64,000 bases of DNA from Mumia sp. Pv4-285 (GCF_041320275.1 NZ_CP162023.1:248001-312000), one strand, 5' to 3'. Positions 1-8,628 are shown, numbered from the stretch's first letter. The notes: generated by a model from the sequence alone, not told the origin. Made by a program: numbers and translations.

Positions 1-297
1 CGGCACGGTCACCGACGGCGCCATGAACGCCGGGACCACGTGGTCGCGCCCGTGACCCGGAGTCCCGTGCTGGTGGCGCCACCGGTCGTCGCGAGGCAGA
101 AGGTCGTCGAGCGCGGTCAGCAGGTCGTCGTCGGAGCCGGCTCCGGTCTCGATGATCGTCACGCCCGCGGTGGCGTGCGGGACGTACACGTTGAGCAGGC
201 CGTCGCGTTCCTCTCCGACGAACCGCTCGCACTCGCGGGTCAGGTCGTGGACGACGGCGCGGTCGCCGGTACGGATCTCGATGGTGTCGCTTCGCAT
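1..297 (-). CDS. YjbQ/UPF0047 family protein (partial, runs off left edge)
   Basis: The first 99 codons are present, starting at an ATG at 297; the C-terminus lies outside the window. The family is a small homotrimeric protein (E. coli YjbQ) reported to have weak thiamine-phosphate synthase activity; its real role is unsettled. The sequence shows the family's core: a short beta-rich N-terminus, the YVPHATAGVTI motif at residues 38-48 with the conserved His41, an acidic D-D-L stretch near 56-66 and a G-H-G-R-D-H segment at 81-86. No leaderless -10 is obvious upstream. A copy of the dispersed repeat (320-363) lies between this start and the end of the next minus-strand gene. Confidence 0.8.
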   Translation of the reverse strand, partial: MRSDTIEIRTGDRAVVHDLTRECERFVGEERDGLLNVYVPHATAGVTIIETGAGSDDDLLTALDDLLPRDDRWRHQHGTPGHGRDHVVPAFMAPSVTVP

Positions 298-319
298 GAG
301 TCGATCGTCGCGCGTGCAA

Positions 320-363
320 CCCCCGCTGGTCGAGGCCGTAGCGCTAGCGGAGGATCGAGACCC
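320..363. repeat. Dispersed repeat family A, long variant
   Basis: A 44-bp unit beginning CCCCCGCTGGTCGAGG and ending GGATCGAGACCC, with the palindrome TAGCGCTA in the middle. An identical 44-bp copy lies at 4392-4435. It occupies most of the gap between tauB and the yjbQ-like gene. The outer ends match the shorter family A units at 11129, 39265, 41314 and 43741. Confidence 0.85.
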
Positions 364-372
364 GGCGCCGCC

Positions 373-1161
373 TCACCCGATGGCCGCGCGCACCCGGTGG
401 GTCATCTCGGCGAACTCGGGCGTGGCGCGCAGCTCCGACGGGGCCACGTCCGCGGATGCCGCGGCGAACGGCGCCGGCTCGTCGAACACGATGCTGCCCG
501 GACGGGGGCTCATCACCAGCACACGTGTCCCGAGCAGCACCGCCTCTTCGACGCCGTGCGTGATGAACAGGACCGTCTTGCCCGTCGCCCGCCACAGCGC
601 GAGCAGCTCGCCCTGGAGCCGCTCGCGGGTGAGGGCGTCCAGCGCGCCGAAGGGCTCGTCCATCAGCACGATGTCGGGATCGTTCGCCAGCACCCGAGCG
701 ATCTGGGTCCGCTGCTGCATGCCGCCGGACAGCTCGTACGGTCGCCGCTGGGCGAAGTCCGTGAGACCGACCATGGCGAGGTACTCGTCGGCCCGCGCCG
801 TACGGTCCGCCTTGGAGACGCCACGCAGCTTGGGCCCCAGCGCCACGTTCGCGCGGACGTCGAGCCACGGGTACAGCGTCGGCTGCTGGAACACGACTCC
901 GCGGTCGGCGCCGGCGCCACGCACCTCGTGGCCGCCCACCGTGATCGTGCCCGACGTGGGGCGCATGAACCCCGCTGCCAGGCGCATCAGCGTCGTCTTG
1001 CCGCACCCCGACGGCCCGGCGAGCGTCACCAGCTCGCCGGGCTCGATCGTGAGGTCGATCCGGTCCAGGGCGGGCACGGCGGTGCCGCGGGAGCCGAACA
1101 CGTGCTCGACCCCCGCGACGCGTACGGCGCCGGCATGCGTACGGACCGCCTCGAGGGTCAC
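373..1161 (-). CDS. tauB: Taurine/sulfonate ABC transporter ATP-binding protein (TauB/SsuB type)
   Basis: 262-residue ABC ATPase that energises the importer made with the two genes upstream. Walker A GPSGCGKT is at residues 49-56, the Q-loop at FQQPTLYPWL, signature LSGGMQQR at 144-151, Walker B IVLMDEP at 164-170 and the H-loop His at 202. The DPDIVLMDEPFGALD context is typical of the nitrate/sulfonate/taurine subfamily. I chose GTG at 1161 because it overlaps the tauA stop by 4 nt (GTGA) and gives the family's normal length. It is the last gene of a tauC-tauA-tauB operon. Substrate (taurine versus other sulfonates) is inferred from tauA and from the divergent ssuD. Confidence 0.9.
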   Translation of the reverse strand: MTLEAVRTHAGAVRVAGVEHVFGSRGTAVPALDRIDLTIEPGELVTLAGPSGCGKTTLMRLAAGFMRPTSGTITVGGHEVRGAGADRGVVFQQPTLYPWLDVRANVALGPKLRGVSKADRTARADEYLAMVGLTDFAQRRPYELSGGMQQRTQIARVLANDPDIVLMDEPFGALDALTRERLQGELLALWRATGKTVLFITHGVEEAVLLGTRVLVMSPRPGSIVFDEPAPFAAASADVAPSELRATPEFAEMTHRVRAAIG

Positions 1162-2234
1162 TTCGACGAACCCGCCTCGGCCGCCGCCTCCGCCGGGCTC
1201 GCGTCGACCCCGTCGGCGTACGCGGACTCGGGCCCGACGGCGGCGATGCCGTCCTGCGTCAGCAGGAACTGCGCGGTCGCGAACAGGTCCTTGCCGAGCT
1301 TGCCGCCCAGGTAGTCCGGACCAGCCTGTTCCTCGGCCGACAGGTAGACGAAGCCCTCGAACTGCGCCTTCGCCTCGTCGGTGCTCACACCCACCTCGAC
1401 CGCGACACTCTCGGCCGCCTTGTCCGGCTCGTCGGCGATCTGCGCGATCGCGTGGTCCTGCGCCCTCGCCCACAGCTCGAGGAAGTCGGGGTTCTTCTCG
1501 ACGAAAGACGTGTCGGCGATGCCCACGTCGAACGTCGGCTTGCCCGCCTTCGCGGTGTCCTCGCTGGTGAGGATGACGGCGCCCTTGTCCTTCTCGAGCT
1601 CGCTCAGCGTCGGGTCCCACACCCACGAGGCGTCGATGTCTCCGCGCGACCACGCCGGTGCGATCTGCTCGGGCTCGGCGTTGACGAGCTTGTAGTCGGC
1701 CGCGTCCTCGCCCGCGTCGGCGATCGCCTGGAGCAGCGAGAAGTGGGCGGTCGACCCGAACGGCGTCGCGATCGTCTTGCCCTTCAGCCCGACGATGTCC
1801 GTCGCGGCTCCGTCCCGTACGACCAGCGACTCCGCGGACCCGATGACGTCGTGGATCCACACCACCGACACCGGGAGGTTCAACGGAGCGGACAGTGCCT
1901 TCGTCGCTGGTGACGAGCCCACGAGTCCGAGATCGAGGCTCTTGCCGCCGAAGGCCTGCACGACGTCACCCCCGGACGCGAAGTTGCTCCACTCGATCGT
2001 CGCGTTCGGGGCGCAGCTCTCCAGGATCTTCTGGTCCTTCACGACGACGTCGCCGTTCGGGATCTTCTGGTATCCGATGCGGACCGTCGCCGTGATGGAC
2101 TCGTCCGGCTCCCACGGGCAGTCCGAACCACCGGCGGCCGCCTGGTCGTCACCCCCGACGCAGCCGGTCGTGGACAGCGCGAGCGTCAGCAGGGCGGCTG
2201 TCAGCAGGGTCTTGTTGCTCTTCAGGGAACGCAT
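1158..2234 (-). CDS. tauA: Sulfonate/taurine ABC transporter substrate-binding lipoprotein (TauA-like)
   Basis: 358 residues. The N-terminus is a lipoprotein signal with lipobox TTGC and lipidated Cys25, so the protein is anchored outside the membrane. The body matches the TauA/SsuA branch of NMT1-type binding proteins: a G-S-S-P-A-T-K-A stretch near 107, PFGST near 160, and the AWSRGDIDASWVWDP segment that TauA also has. A Shine-Dalgarno-like GAGGAAAGG precedes the ATG. The gene starts 4 nt after the tauC stop. Closer in motif to TauA than to SsuA, but ligand specificity cannot be read from the sequence. Confidence 0.88.
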   Translation of the reverse strand: MRSLKSNKTLLTAALLTLALSTTGCVGGDDQAAAGGSDCPWEPDESITATVRIGYQKIPNGDVVVKDQKILESCAPNATIEWSNFASGGDVVQAFGGKSLDLGLVGSSPATKALSAPLNLPVSVVWIHDVIGSAESLVVRDGAATDIVGLKGKTIATPFGSTAHFSLLQAIADAGEDAADYKLVNAEPEQIAPAWSRGDIDASWVWDPTLSELEKDKGAVILTSEDTAKAGKPTFDVGIADTSFVEKNPDFLELWARAQDHAIAQIADEPDKAAESVAVEVGVSTDEAKAQFEGFVYLSAEEQAGPDYLGGKLGKDLFATAQFLLTQDGIAAVGPESAYADGVDASPAEAAAEAGSSK

Positions 2235-2237
2235 GGG

Positions 2238-3056
2238 TCAGGCCTTTCCTCGCCACGGGACGAGTGTTCGTTCGATGAGACGGATGATGAGGTCGAGGGC
2301 GATCGCGGTCAGGCCGATGACGAGGATGCAGGCCACGGACAGGGCGATCTTGTTCTGCGTGCCCGAGAGGTAGGCGAGTCCGCCGATGCCCGGCAGGCCG
2401 TTGACGAGCTCGGCGGCGACGACGGTGGTCCAGGCGAAGCCGACGGCGACGCGGATGCCGCTGACGATGTCGGGCAGGGTCGCGGGGAGGACAACCGACG
2501 TGACGGCCTGCCGACGCGACGCGCCGAGCGCGAGCACGGCGTTGACCTGGTCCTCCCGGACGCCGCGGACACCGTTGATGGTGGCCAGGGCGATCGGCGG
2601 GAAGGCCGCGAGGAAGAGCAGCCAGATCTTCGACGTGTCGTAGATCCCGAACCAGGCGACGAGGAAGCCCATGTACGCCAGCGGCGGGATCGACCGGAGG
2701 AAGTCGAGGTACGGGCCGGCGACGCGGCGTACGGAGGCGACCGTGCCCATCAGCAGCCCGAGTGGCACACCCACCACGATCGCGAGGGCCAGCCCGATCG
2801 CGATCCGGCGGAGACTGACGACGAGGTGCTCCCACAGGAAGTAGTTCTCCTCGCCGCGCACGACGCGGTCCACGCCGCCGCCGACCGGGTGGTAGGTGTT
2901 GGCGCGCACGAACGCGTCCCAGACCTCGCTCGGGCTGGGCGCGAGGTACGCCGGTTGGATCCAGTCCGAGGCCGCGACCCACGTCCAGACCGCGAGCACG
3001 GCGACGGCAGTCACGGCGGGCGCGATCCAGTGATGGGGGCGGACACGGCGGGGCAT
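2238..3056 (-). CDS. tauC: Sulfonate/taurine ABC transporter permease (TauC/SsuC type)
   Basis: 272-residue inner-membrane permease with about six hydrophobic segments. The cytoplasmic EAA loop that docks on the ATPase is visible as G-A-S-R-R-Q-A-V...L-P-A-T-L-P-D-I around residues 175-195. An ATG 75 nt further upstream (3131) is in frame, but ATG 3056 (MPRRVRP) is preferred because TACGTT lies exactly 7 nt upstream, fitting leaderless transcription. It is the first gene of the transporter operon and is divergent from ssuD; the shared 155-bp region should hold sulfur-starvation control, but I cannot name the regulator. Confidence 0.88.
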   Translation of the reverse strand: MPRRVRPHHWIAPAVTAVAVLAVWTWVAASDWIQPAYLAPSPSEVWDAFVRANTYHPVGGGVDRVVRGEENYFLWEHLVVSLRRIAIGLALAIVVGVPLGLLMGTVASVRRVAGPYLDFLRSIPPLAYMGFLVAWFGIYDTSKIWLLFLAAFPPIALATINGVRGVREDQVNAVLALGASRRQAVTSVVLPATLPDIVSGIRVAVGFAWTTVVAAELVNGLPGIGGLAYLSGTQNKIALSVACILVIGLTAIALDLIIRLIERTLVPWRGKA

Positions 3057-3063
3057 GGTCGAG

Positions 3064-3069
3064 AACGTA
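3064..3069 (-). promoter_or_regulatory. Leaderless -10 element of the tauCAB operon
   Basis: TACGTT on the minus strand ends 7 nt before ATG 3056. It supports the short TauC start over the longer in-frame one. Confidence 0.55.
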
Positions 3070-3211
3070 AGGTGCCGGGCCACCCGATCCTGGCCATCTC
3101 GCCAGGCGCCGACGAACTCGTGCGGTTTCAATCCACGTGACTGTTAGTCGTGCCCGGCGCGGCCCTACGAGGAAGGGTCGAGGGGGTCTGTCGCCGTCCT
3201 CCAGGAGTGTC

Positions 3212-4345
3212 ATGAAGCTGCACTGGTTCCTCCCCACCACCGGGGACAGCCGCACGCTGGTCGGGGGCGGACACAGCGTGCCGACCGAGCTCGCGCGGAC
3301 CGGGGGCGCCGCTCACACCGCAGGCCGCTACCGCGAGCCCGACCTCGACTACCTCGTCGACGTCGCGCGTACGGCGGAGCGACTCGGCTTCGAGTCGGTC
3401 CTCACGCCGACCGGGACGCCGTGCGAGGACGCCTGGGTGGTCGCGTCGGCGCTGCTGTCGGAGACCGAGCGGCTGAAGTTCCTCATCGCCGCACGCCCCG
3501 GCCTGATCAGCCCGACCCTTCTCGCGCAGATGGCATCGACGTTCCAGCGCGTCTCCGGCGACCGGCTCGCGATCAACGTCGTCGTCGGCGGCGACCCGTC
3601 CGAGCAGGAGCGCTTCGGCGACCGTGTCGGCAAGGACGACCGGTACGCCCGCGCGGAGGAGTTCTTGTCGATCTTCCGTGGCGCGTTCACCGGCGACGGC
3701 TACGACCAGGCCGGCACGTACTACGACGTGGTGGACGCACGGACGCGCAAGCCCGCGACCGTACCCCCGATCTATCTCGGCGGCTCGTCGGCGGCCGCGG
3801 GTCCCGTCACGGCACGGCAGGTCGACGTCTACCTGACCTGGGGAGAGCCGCCGGCGCAGGTCGCCGACAAGATCGAGTGGATCCGCAAGCTCGCTGCGGA
3901 GGAGGGACGCGAGGTACGGTTCGGGATCCGCCTGCACACCATCACGCGCGACCACAGCGAGGACGCCTGGCGCGTCGCCGACCGGCTGCTCGCGGACCTC
4001 GACCCGGCCGAGGTCGCCAAGGCGCAGGCCGTCCTCGCGTCGAGCGAGTCCGAAGGGCAGAAGCGGATGCGCGAGCTGCACGGTGGCCGGGCCACGTCCG
4101 ACGCGCGAAGCCTCGAGGTCTATCCGGGCCTCTGGTCCGGAGTCGGCCTCGTACGCTCTGGCGCTGGCACGGCCCTCGTCGGGAGCCACACCGAGGTCGC
4201 GGACCTCATCGGCGAGTACGCCGCGCTGGGCATCGACGAGTTCGTGCTGTCGGGGTACCCGCACATCGAGGAGGCTTACTGGTTCGCCGAGGGCGTGGGG
4301 CCGATCCTGCAGCAGCGCGGTCTGGTGCCCCCGCTGGGCGGGTAG
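3212..4345 (+). CDS. ssuD: FMNH2-dependent alkanesulfonate monooxygenase
   Basis: 377 residues, close to the 381 of E. coli SsuD. A luciferase-like (LLM) TIM-barrel enzyme that uses reduced flavin and O2 to split alkanesulfonates into sulfite and an aldehyde. Diagnostic stretches match SsuD closely: WFLPTTGD at 4-11, TGTPCEDAW, the YLTWGEPP segment near 209-216, RFGIRLH near 241-247, GVGLVRSGAGTALVG near 311-325 and the FVLSGYPHIEEAY segment near 343-355. ATG 3212 has AGGAG 5 nt upstream; the 25 extra codons before it look non-native. Its flavin reductase partner (SsuE) is not in the window. Divergent from tauCAB, so uptake and desulfonation are probably co-regulated. Confidence 0.93.
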   Translation: MKLHWFLPTTGDSRTLVGGGHSVPTELARTGGAAHTAGRYREPDLDYLVDVARTAERLGFESVLTPTGTPCEDAWVVASALLSETERLKFLIAARPGLISPTLLAQMASTFQRVSGDRLAINVVVGGDPSEQERFGDRVGKDDRYARAEEFLSIFRGAFTGDGYDQAGTYYDVVDARTRKPATVPPIYLGGSSAAAGPVTARQVDVYLTWGEPPAQVADKIEWIRKLAAEEGREVRFGIRLHTITRDHSEDAWRVADRLLADLDPAEVAKAQAVLASSESEGQKRMRELHGGRATSDARSLEVYPGLWSGVGLVRSGAGTALVGSHTEVADLIGEYAALGIDEFVLSGYPHIEEAYWFAEGVGPILQQRGLVPPLGG

Positions 4346-4347
4346 TC

Positions 4348-4435
4348 CGAGCCGAGCCACCCCCGCTGGTCGAGGAGTTCGAGCCGAGTCACCCCCGCTG
4401 GTCGAGGCCGTAGCGCTAGCGGAGGATCGAGACCC
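4348..4435. repeat. Dispersed repeat family A: partial unit plus full long unit
   Basis: A truncated unit (CCCCCGCTGGTCGAGGAG, about 4348-4380) is followed in tandem, each preceded by a GAGCCGAG string, by a full 44-bp unit at 4392-4435 identical to 320-363. The array fills the gap between the convergent ssuD and DUF4287 genes, where it could fold as a hairpin in either transcript. Confidence 0.85.
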
Positions 4436-4441
4436 GTCCGG

Positions 4442-4741
4442 TCAACCCGCCGGGTTCGTCGCGGCGCCGTCGAGCCAGAGCGTGTCCGACGCGTCGCTGT
4501 GCGTGCCACCGGTGCCGACGTGCTTCGAGCTGATCTTCGGGCCGTTGCGGATCACGTGCCACAGCGCCATCGCGTGCCCTCGGCCGAGGCCGTACTCCTC
4601 GTCGAGCCAGGCGACGACCTGCCCGGCCTTCGCCTCGGGCTCGGCGAACCCGCGCTCCTTCGCCTCCTCGACCAGCACGCGAGGGGTCTTGCCCGTCTTC
4701 TTCTCGATCGTGTCGAGGTACGCCTGGAACGACATCGTCAT
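4442..4741 (-). CDS. DUF4287 domain protein
   Basis: 99 residues, basic and helical, matching the small DUF4287 family: SFQAYLDTIEKKTGKTP at the N-terminus and the GHAMALWHVI segment near residue 56. Function unknown. The start could be ATG 4741 (MTMSF) or ATG 4735 (MSF); GGAGG sits 6 nt upstream of the second and AGGAG 8 nt upstream of the first. It stands alone and is convergent with ssuD across a repeat array. Nothing in the sequence ties it to sulfur metabolism. Confidence 0.82.
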   Translation of the reverse strand: MTMSFQAYLDTIEKKTGKTPRVLVEEAKERGFAEPEAKAGQVVAWLDEEYGLGRGHAMALWHVIRNGPKISSKHVGTGGTHSDASDTLWLDGAATNPAG

Positions 4742-4849
4742 CCTCCGAGCTCCTGCCGCGGACCGTCCGCATCTGCACTCCTCCGTACGACGGTCGTGCC
4801 GTGCGGAACTCATCGATGCCGCTTCGTGCACTTCGCAAGATGCTGGAGA

Positions 4850-4865
4850 TCCACCGAACGGTGGA
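4850..4865. promoter_or_regulatory. Possible operator upstream of the ABC/two-component operon
   Basis: TCCACCGAACGGTGGA is an inverted repeat with 7-bp arms and a 2-nt centre, about 70 bp upstream of the GTG at 4936. It may be a response-regulator or repressor site; this is inference from symmetry only. Confidence 0.3.
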
Positions 4866-4923
4866 GGCGCGAATCAACCCAGGCTCAGACGCTGCGGTCG
4901 ATGTGGCGGGGGCGGTGCGCTCG

Positions 4924-4929
4924 TAGCGT
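4924..4929 (+). promoter_or_regulatory. Leaderless -10 element before GTG 4936
   Basis: TAGCGT ends exactly 6 nt before the GTG start, and there is no Shine-Dalgarno sequence. Confidence 0.6.
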
Positions 4930-4935
4930 CGCAGT

Positions 4936-5871
4936 GTGACCGCATTGGAAGTACGAAACCTGCACAAGCGCTACGGGCCGCACGTTGCCGTCGACGACGT
5001 CTCCTTCACGGTCGAAGCGGGAGAGATCTTCGGCATCATCGGGCCCAACGGTGCCGGCAAGACGACAACCGTCGAGAGCATCGCCGGCCTGCGAACTCCC
5101 GACTCGGGTTCGATCTCCGTACTGGGACTCGACCCGATCAAGGACCGCGCGGAGGTGCGTGAGCGACTCGGCGTGCAGCTGCAGGAGAGCAGCTTCCCGG
5201 ACGCGATCACGGTCGCCGAAGCCCTCGAGCTCTACAGCTCCTTCTATCGGAACCCCGCCGACTGGCGCGAGCTCATGGAGCTCCTCGGTCTCACCGAGAG
5301 GCGCAACACCCGGTACAAGGCTCTGTCAGGCGGGCAGAAGCAGCGGCTCTCGATCGCGCTCGCCCTGGTCGGCAATCCGTCGGTCGCGATCCTCGACGAG
5401 CTCACGACGGGACTGGACCCACAGGCGAGGCGCGACACCTGGAGCCTCATCGAGCGGGTTCGTGGCACGGGCGTCACGATCCTCCTCGTCACGCACTTCA
5501 TGGATGAGGCGGAGCGCCTCAGCGACCGGATCGCCGTCATCGACGGAGGCCGCGTCGCCGCAGTGGATACGCCCGCAGGCCTGATTGCGCAGTCGACTGC
5601 GGTGCAGCAGGTCCGGTTCCGCGTGAGTCGACCGCTGGACGAGAGCGTCCTGACCGAGCTTCCCGACGTGACCGAGGTCGAGAACACGGACGGCCGCTGG
5701 CTGGTCACCGGCGGGGGACCGCTTCTGACCAGCGTCGCAGGAGCGCTCGCCAGGGCGCAGGTCGTGGCGGAGGATCTCCGCATCGACCAGCGCAACCTCG
5801 ACGACGCGTTCGTGGCCCTCACGGCGCGCGCCGCGGAGTCCCCAGAACCCTCCGAGAGCAGCATCGACTGA
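4936..5871 (+). CDS. ABC-2 type exporter ATP-binding protein
   Basis: 311 residues. Walker A GPNGAGKTTT is near residues 36-45, signature LSGGQKQRLSIA near 130-141 and Walker B VAILDELTTGLDP near 151-163. The C-terminal ~90 residues form the accessory domain seen in DrrA/CcmA-like exporters. GTG start with a leaderless promoter. The stop overlaps the ATG of the permease by one base. With the permease, kinase and regulator it makes a four-gene operon (4936-8605), an arrangement typical of systems that sense and pump out a membrane-active compound. The exported substrate is unknown. Confidence 0.9.
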   Translation: MTALEVRNLHKRYGPHVAVDDVSFTVEAGEIFGIIGPNGAGKTTTVESIAGLRTPDSGSISVLGLDPIKDRAEVRERLGVQLQESSFPDAITVAEALELYSSFYRNPADWRELMELLGLTERRNTRYKALSGGQKQRLSIALALVGNPSVAILDELTTGLDPQARRDTWSLIERVRGTGVTILLVTHFMDEAERLSDRIAVIDGGRVAAVDTPAGLIAQSTAVQQVRFRVSRPLDESVLTELPDVTEVENTDGRWLVTGGGPLLTSVAGALARAQVVAEDLRIDQRNLDDAFVALTARAAESPEPSESSID

Positions 5872-6635
5872 TGCGTGCTCTCCCGAAGATGGTCAAGGTC
5901 GAGACGAAGCTCTTCCTTCGCGACGCTGCCACAGTCACCTTCGGTGTGCTGTTCCCGACGGGCCTCCTACTCGGGCTGGGTGCCATCCCGACGCTCAGAG
6001 AGTCGTCGCCGGAAACCGGCGGGCTCCGGTCCATCGACGTCTGGGCGCCGACGGCACTGGTGTTCGGGATGGTGATGATCGCCGTGCAGCACGTCCCGAC
6101 GGTGATCGCGACGTATCGTGAACGCGGCATCCTGCGCAGGCTGTCGACAACCCCGGCCCATCCGCGGAACGTCCTGCTCGCGCAGATGATCGTCGCGTTC
6201 GCTTCCGCGGTCGTCGCCGCGGCCCTCATGATCTTCCTCGCGTGGGCGGTGCTGGACATCGCGCCGCCCGAGCGTCCCCTGGAGTTCGTCGTCGCCTTCG
6301 TCGTCGGCTATGCGGCACTGCTCGGGCTCGGCATGGTCTCCGCGGCCATGGCCCGCACGAGCAGCGCCGCGAACCAGATCGGGACCGTCATGTTCGTCGC
6401 GCTGATGTTCTTCGGAGGGGCATTCCTGCCCCGTGTCCTCATGCCCGACGTGCTGCGCGAGGTCGGCGAGTTCATCCCGCCTGGACTGCAGGCTCTCACC
6501 GCGGCGTGGTCCGCCGAAGCGGGTGAGATCACCGCCACCGCCGGTGGGCAGGCCTTCTGGCTGCAGATTGCCATAATGGCGGGTGTCGCCATGATCACGA
6601 GCGCGATCGCCGCGAAGCGCTTCCGCTGGGAGTAG
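5871..6635 (+). CDS. ABC-2 type transporter permease
   Basis: 254 residues with about six hydrophobic helices in the ABC-2 (DrrB-like) pattern; the family motif region L-G-M-V-S-A-A-M-A-R-T is near 158-168, followed by a helix beginning NQIGTVMFVALMFFGGAF. ATG overlaps the ATPase stop (TGATG). It pairs with the ATPase just upstream to make an exporter; the operon also encodes its likely sensor and regulator. Confidence 0.88.
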   Translation: MRALPKMVKVETKLFLRDAATVTFGVLFPTGLLLGLGAIPTLRESSPETGGLRSIDVWAPTALVFGMVMIAVQHVPTVIATYRERGILRRLSTTPAHPRNVLLAQMIVAFASAVVAAALMIFLAWAVLDIAPPERPLEFVVAFVVGYAALLGLGMVSAAMARTSSAANQIGTVMFVALMFFGGAFLPRVLMPDVLREVGEFIPPGLQALTAAWSAEAGEITATAGGQAFWLQIAIMAGVAMITSAIAAKRFRWE

Positions 6636-7988
6636 GTGTCGATGATTCGGGATGCCGGGGCCGGCGAGCGCCCGCGCTCCGGGACGTACGGGTCCGCCGT
6701 CGCGGAAGAGGCGGAGATCGCGAATCGATCCCGATTGGCCTGGAAAGAGCAGCAGCTGCGGATCTGGGACCTGCTGCAGCTGATCACCCCGTGGCTGCTG
6801 CTGACGATCTCGACGGCGATCTACTTCTCGTGGGTGCTTCCGGCTTCCGGTGAACGATTCTGGCCCGAGGGCGCAACCGTCCTCGGGCTGGTCGCGGTCG
6901 CGGTCCTGTGGGTGCTGTTCTGTCACACGCTGCCCCTCAAGAGGAAGACGCTCCGCCCCGTGTCGACGGGCATCTTCTTCGTCGGACTGCTGACGCTGTG
7001 CGTCACCCTCATGACGTACTCCGACGTCTTCCTCGTCTTCACCATCGCAGGCTTCTTCCACGCGTACCTGCTCAGGCCGTGGCCGTTGGGGGTGCTCGGA
7101 GTCCTGGCCACCTCGGTGGTCCTCAACGCCTCGGTGATGCGCGTGTGGGCAGACCCGACCGCGGACGTGCTGGCGGAGTTCATCCTGATCGTCGCCGTGC
7201 AGACCGCGGCGATCGGGGTGGGTATCGTGCTGACGGCGCGCAGCGAGCCGGAGGAACGCAAGCGTGAGGAGCTCGTCGAGCGGCTCGAGGCGGCACTGCA
7301 CGAGAACGCCGGGCTTCATGCGCAGCTGGTCGCCCAGGCGCGTGAATCCGGGGCGCAGGACGAGCGGCAGCGACTGGCCGGCGAGATCCACGACACGCTG
7401 GCTCAGGGTCTCGCCGGCATCATCACGCAGCTCCAGGCAGCGGAGCGTTCCGCCAGTCGGCGGGGCGAGACGGAAGAACACGTTGCGCGTGCACTTCGGC
7501 TTGCGCGGAGCAGCCTGACCGAGGCAAGACGGTCCGTGCGGGCGCTCGCTCCGCAGGAGCTCGGGCGAGCGCACCTCCCCGACGCGCTTCGCACCTTGAC
7601 CGAGCGATGGTCGGAGGACCAGGGGGTCAGCGCGCAGGTGGAGGTCACCGGCACCCGAGAGCCACTGAGCCCGGCGATCGAGGTGTCGCTCTTCCGGGTC
7701 GCGCAGGAGTCGCTGACCAACGTGGCGAAGCACGCGAAGGCCTCGCGCGTCGGTGTCACCCTGTCGTACACGGGCATCGAGGTGCTGTTGGACGTGCGTG
7801 ATGATGGACGCGGGTTCGTGACAGGGGTCGGCACCGGCTTCGGCCTGACGAGCATGCGCCAACGCATCAGAGGGGTCGGCGGTCACGTCGAGGTGCAGAG
7901 CGCGCCGGGTGAAGGGACATCCGTCAGTGTGCGCGTCCCGGCGATCGCCCCCGGCGGCACGAGAGCAGAGGGGGAGACCGACCGATGA
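6636..7988 (+). CDS. NarL-family sensor histidine kinase
   Basis: About 450 residues. Five or so membrane helices span residues 45-205, followed by a short coiled coil (205-240). The HisKA_3 dimerisation box ERQRLAGEIHDTLAQGL carries the phospho-acceptor His252. The ATPase domain has an N-box ESLTNVAKHA near 366 and G-box DDGRGF, with GFGLTSMRQR towards the end. The start is GTG 6636, immediately after the permease stop, or ATG 6642 with GGAG 9 nt upstream. It overlaps the regulator by 4 nt (ATGA). It probably senses envelope stress or the exporter substrate, like LiaS/DesK-type kinases; that is inference. Confidence 0.9.
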   Translation: MSMIRDAGAGERPRSGTYGSAVAEEAEIANRSRLAWKEQQLRIWDLLQLITPWLLLTISTAIYFSWVLPASGERFWPEGATVLGLVAVAVLWVLFCHTLPLKRKTLRPVSTGIFFVGLLTLCVTLMTYSDVFLVFTIAGFFHAYLLRPWPLGVLGVLATSVVLNASVMRVWADPTADVLAEFILIVAVQTAAIGVGIVLTARSEPEERKREELVERLEAALHENAGLHAQLVAQARESGAQDERQRLAGEIHDTLAQGLAGIITQLQAAERSASRRGETEEHVARALRLARSSLTEARRSVRALAPQELGRAHLPDALRTLTERWSEDQGVSAQVEVTGTREPLSPAIEVSLFRVAQESLTNVAKHAKASRVGVTLSYTGIEVLLDVRDDGRGFVTGVGTGFGLTSMRQRIRGVGGHVEVQSAPGEGTSVSVRVPAIAPGGTRAEGETDR

Positions 7989-8605
7989 TCCGACTCGTCG
8001 TCGTCGACGACCACCCGATCGTGAGGGGCGGGCTTCGCGACACGTTCGCGGACGCCGAGGACATCGTCGTGGTCGGTGAGGCCGGGGACGGAGCCGAGGG
8101 CATCGAGCGTGCGGAGCAGCTGGCAGCGGACGTCGTGCTCATGGACCTTCGGATGCCCGGGATGGACGGCGTCGCCGCGACCGCGGCCCTGCGCGAGCGG
8201 GTTCCCAGTGCCCGAGTGCTGATCCTGACCACCTTCGACAGCGAGAGCGACGTTCTGCCGGCGATCGAGGCGGGTGCGATCGGCTATCTCCTGAAGGATG
8301 CTCTGCCCGACGAGCTGATGCGCGCCGTACGTGCAGCCGCCCGTGGCGAGTCGGTGCTCGCGCCGTCGGTGACGCAGCACCTCATGGGGCAGGTTCGGAG
8401 GCCCGGCGCCGGCACGCTGACCGATCGAGAGAAGCAGGTGCTGCAGCTGGTCGCGAACGGCAGCTCGAACCGGGAGGCCGCTGCGGCGCTCTTTATCGGT
8501 GAGGCGAGCATCAAGACCCACCTGCAACACATCTACGACAAGCTCGGCGTTCGTGATCGGGCCTCGGCGGTGGCCGAGGGCTACCGCCGTCGCCTGCTCA
8601 CGTGA
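7985..8605 (+). CDS. LuxR/NarL-family response regulator
   Basis: 206 residues. Receiver domain 1-118 with acidic pair D8-D9, phospho-acceptor Asp54 (VLMDLRMPG) and conserved Lys in YLLKD near 103. A LuxR-type helix-turn-helix spans about 140-200 (LTDREKQVL ... SIKTHLQHIYDKLGVRDR). ATG overlaps the kinase stop. Its targets are likely its own operon promoter near 4924 and perhaps the downstream amino-acid transporter, though the latter has its own -10 element. Confidence 0.92.
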   Translation: MIRLVVVDDHPIVRGGLRDTFADAEDIVVVGEAGDGAEGIERAEQLAADVVLMDLRMPGMDGVAATAALRERVPSARVLILTTFDSESDVLPAIEAGAIGYLLKDALPDELMRAVRAAARGESVLAPSVTQHLMGQVRRPGAGTLTDREKQVLQLVANGSSNREAAAALFIGEASIKTHLQHIYDKLGVRDRASAVAEGYRRRLLT

Positions 8606-8622
8606 CGCCCGTGGTGCTGGAA

Positions 8623-8628
8623 TACGCT
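8623..8628 (+). promoter_or_regulatory. Leaderless -10 element before ATG 8635
   Basis: TACGCT ends 6 nt before ATG 8635, which favours MNPVRRP as the N-terminus and separates this transcript from the upstream operon. Confidence 0.55.

Noticed and set aside
5967-7886. 639-codon minus-strand frame opposite the permease and kinase
   Set aside because: Antisense to two well-supported genes; charged low-complexity sequence.
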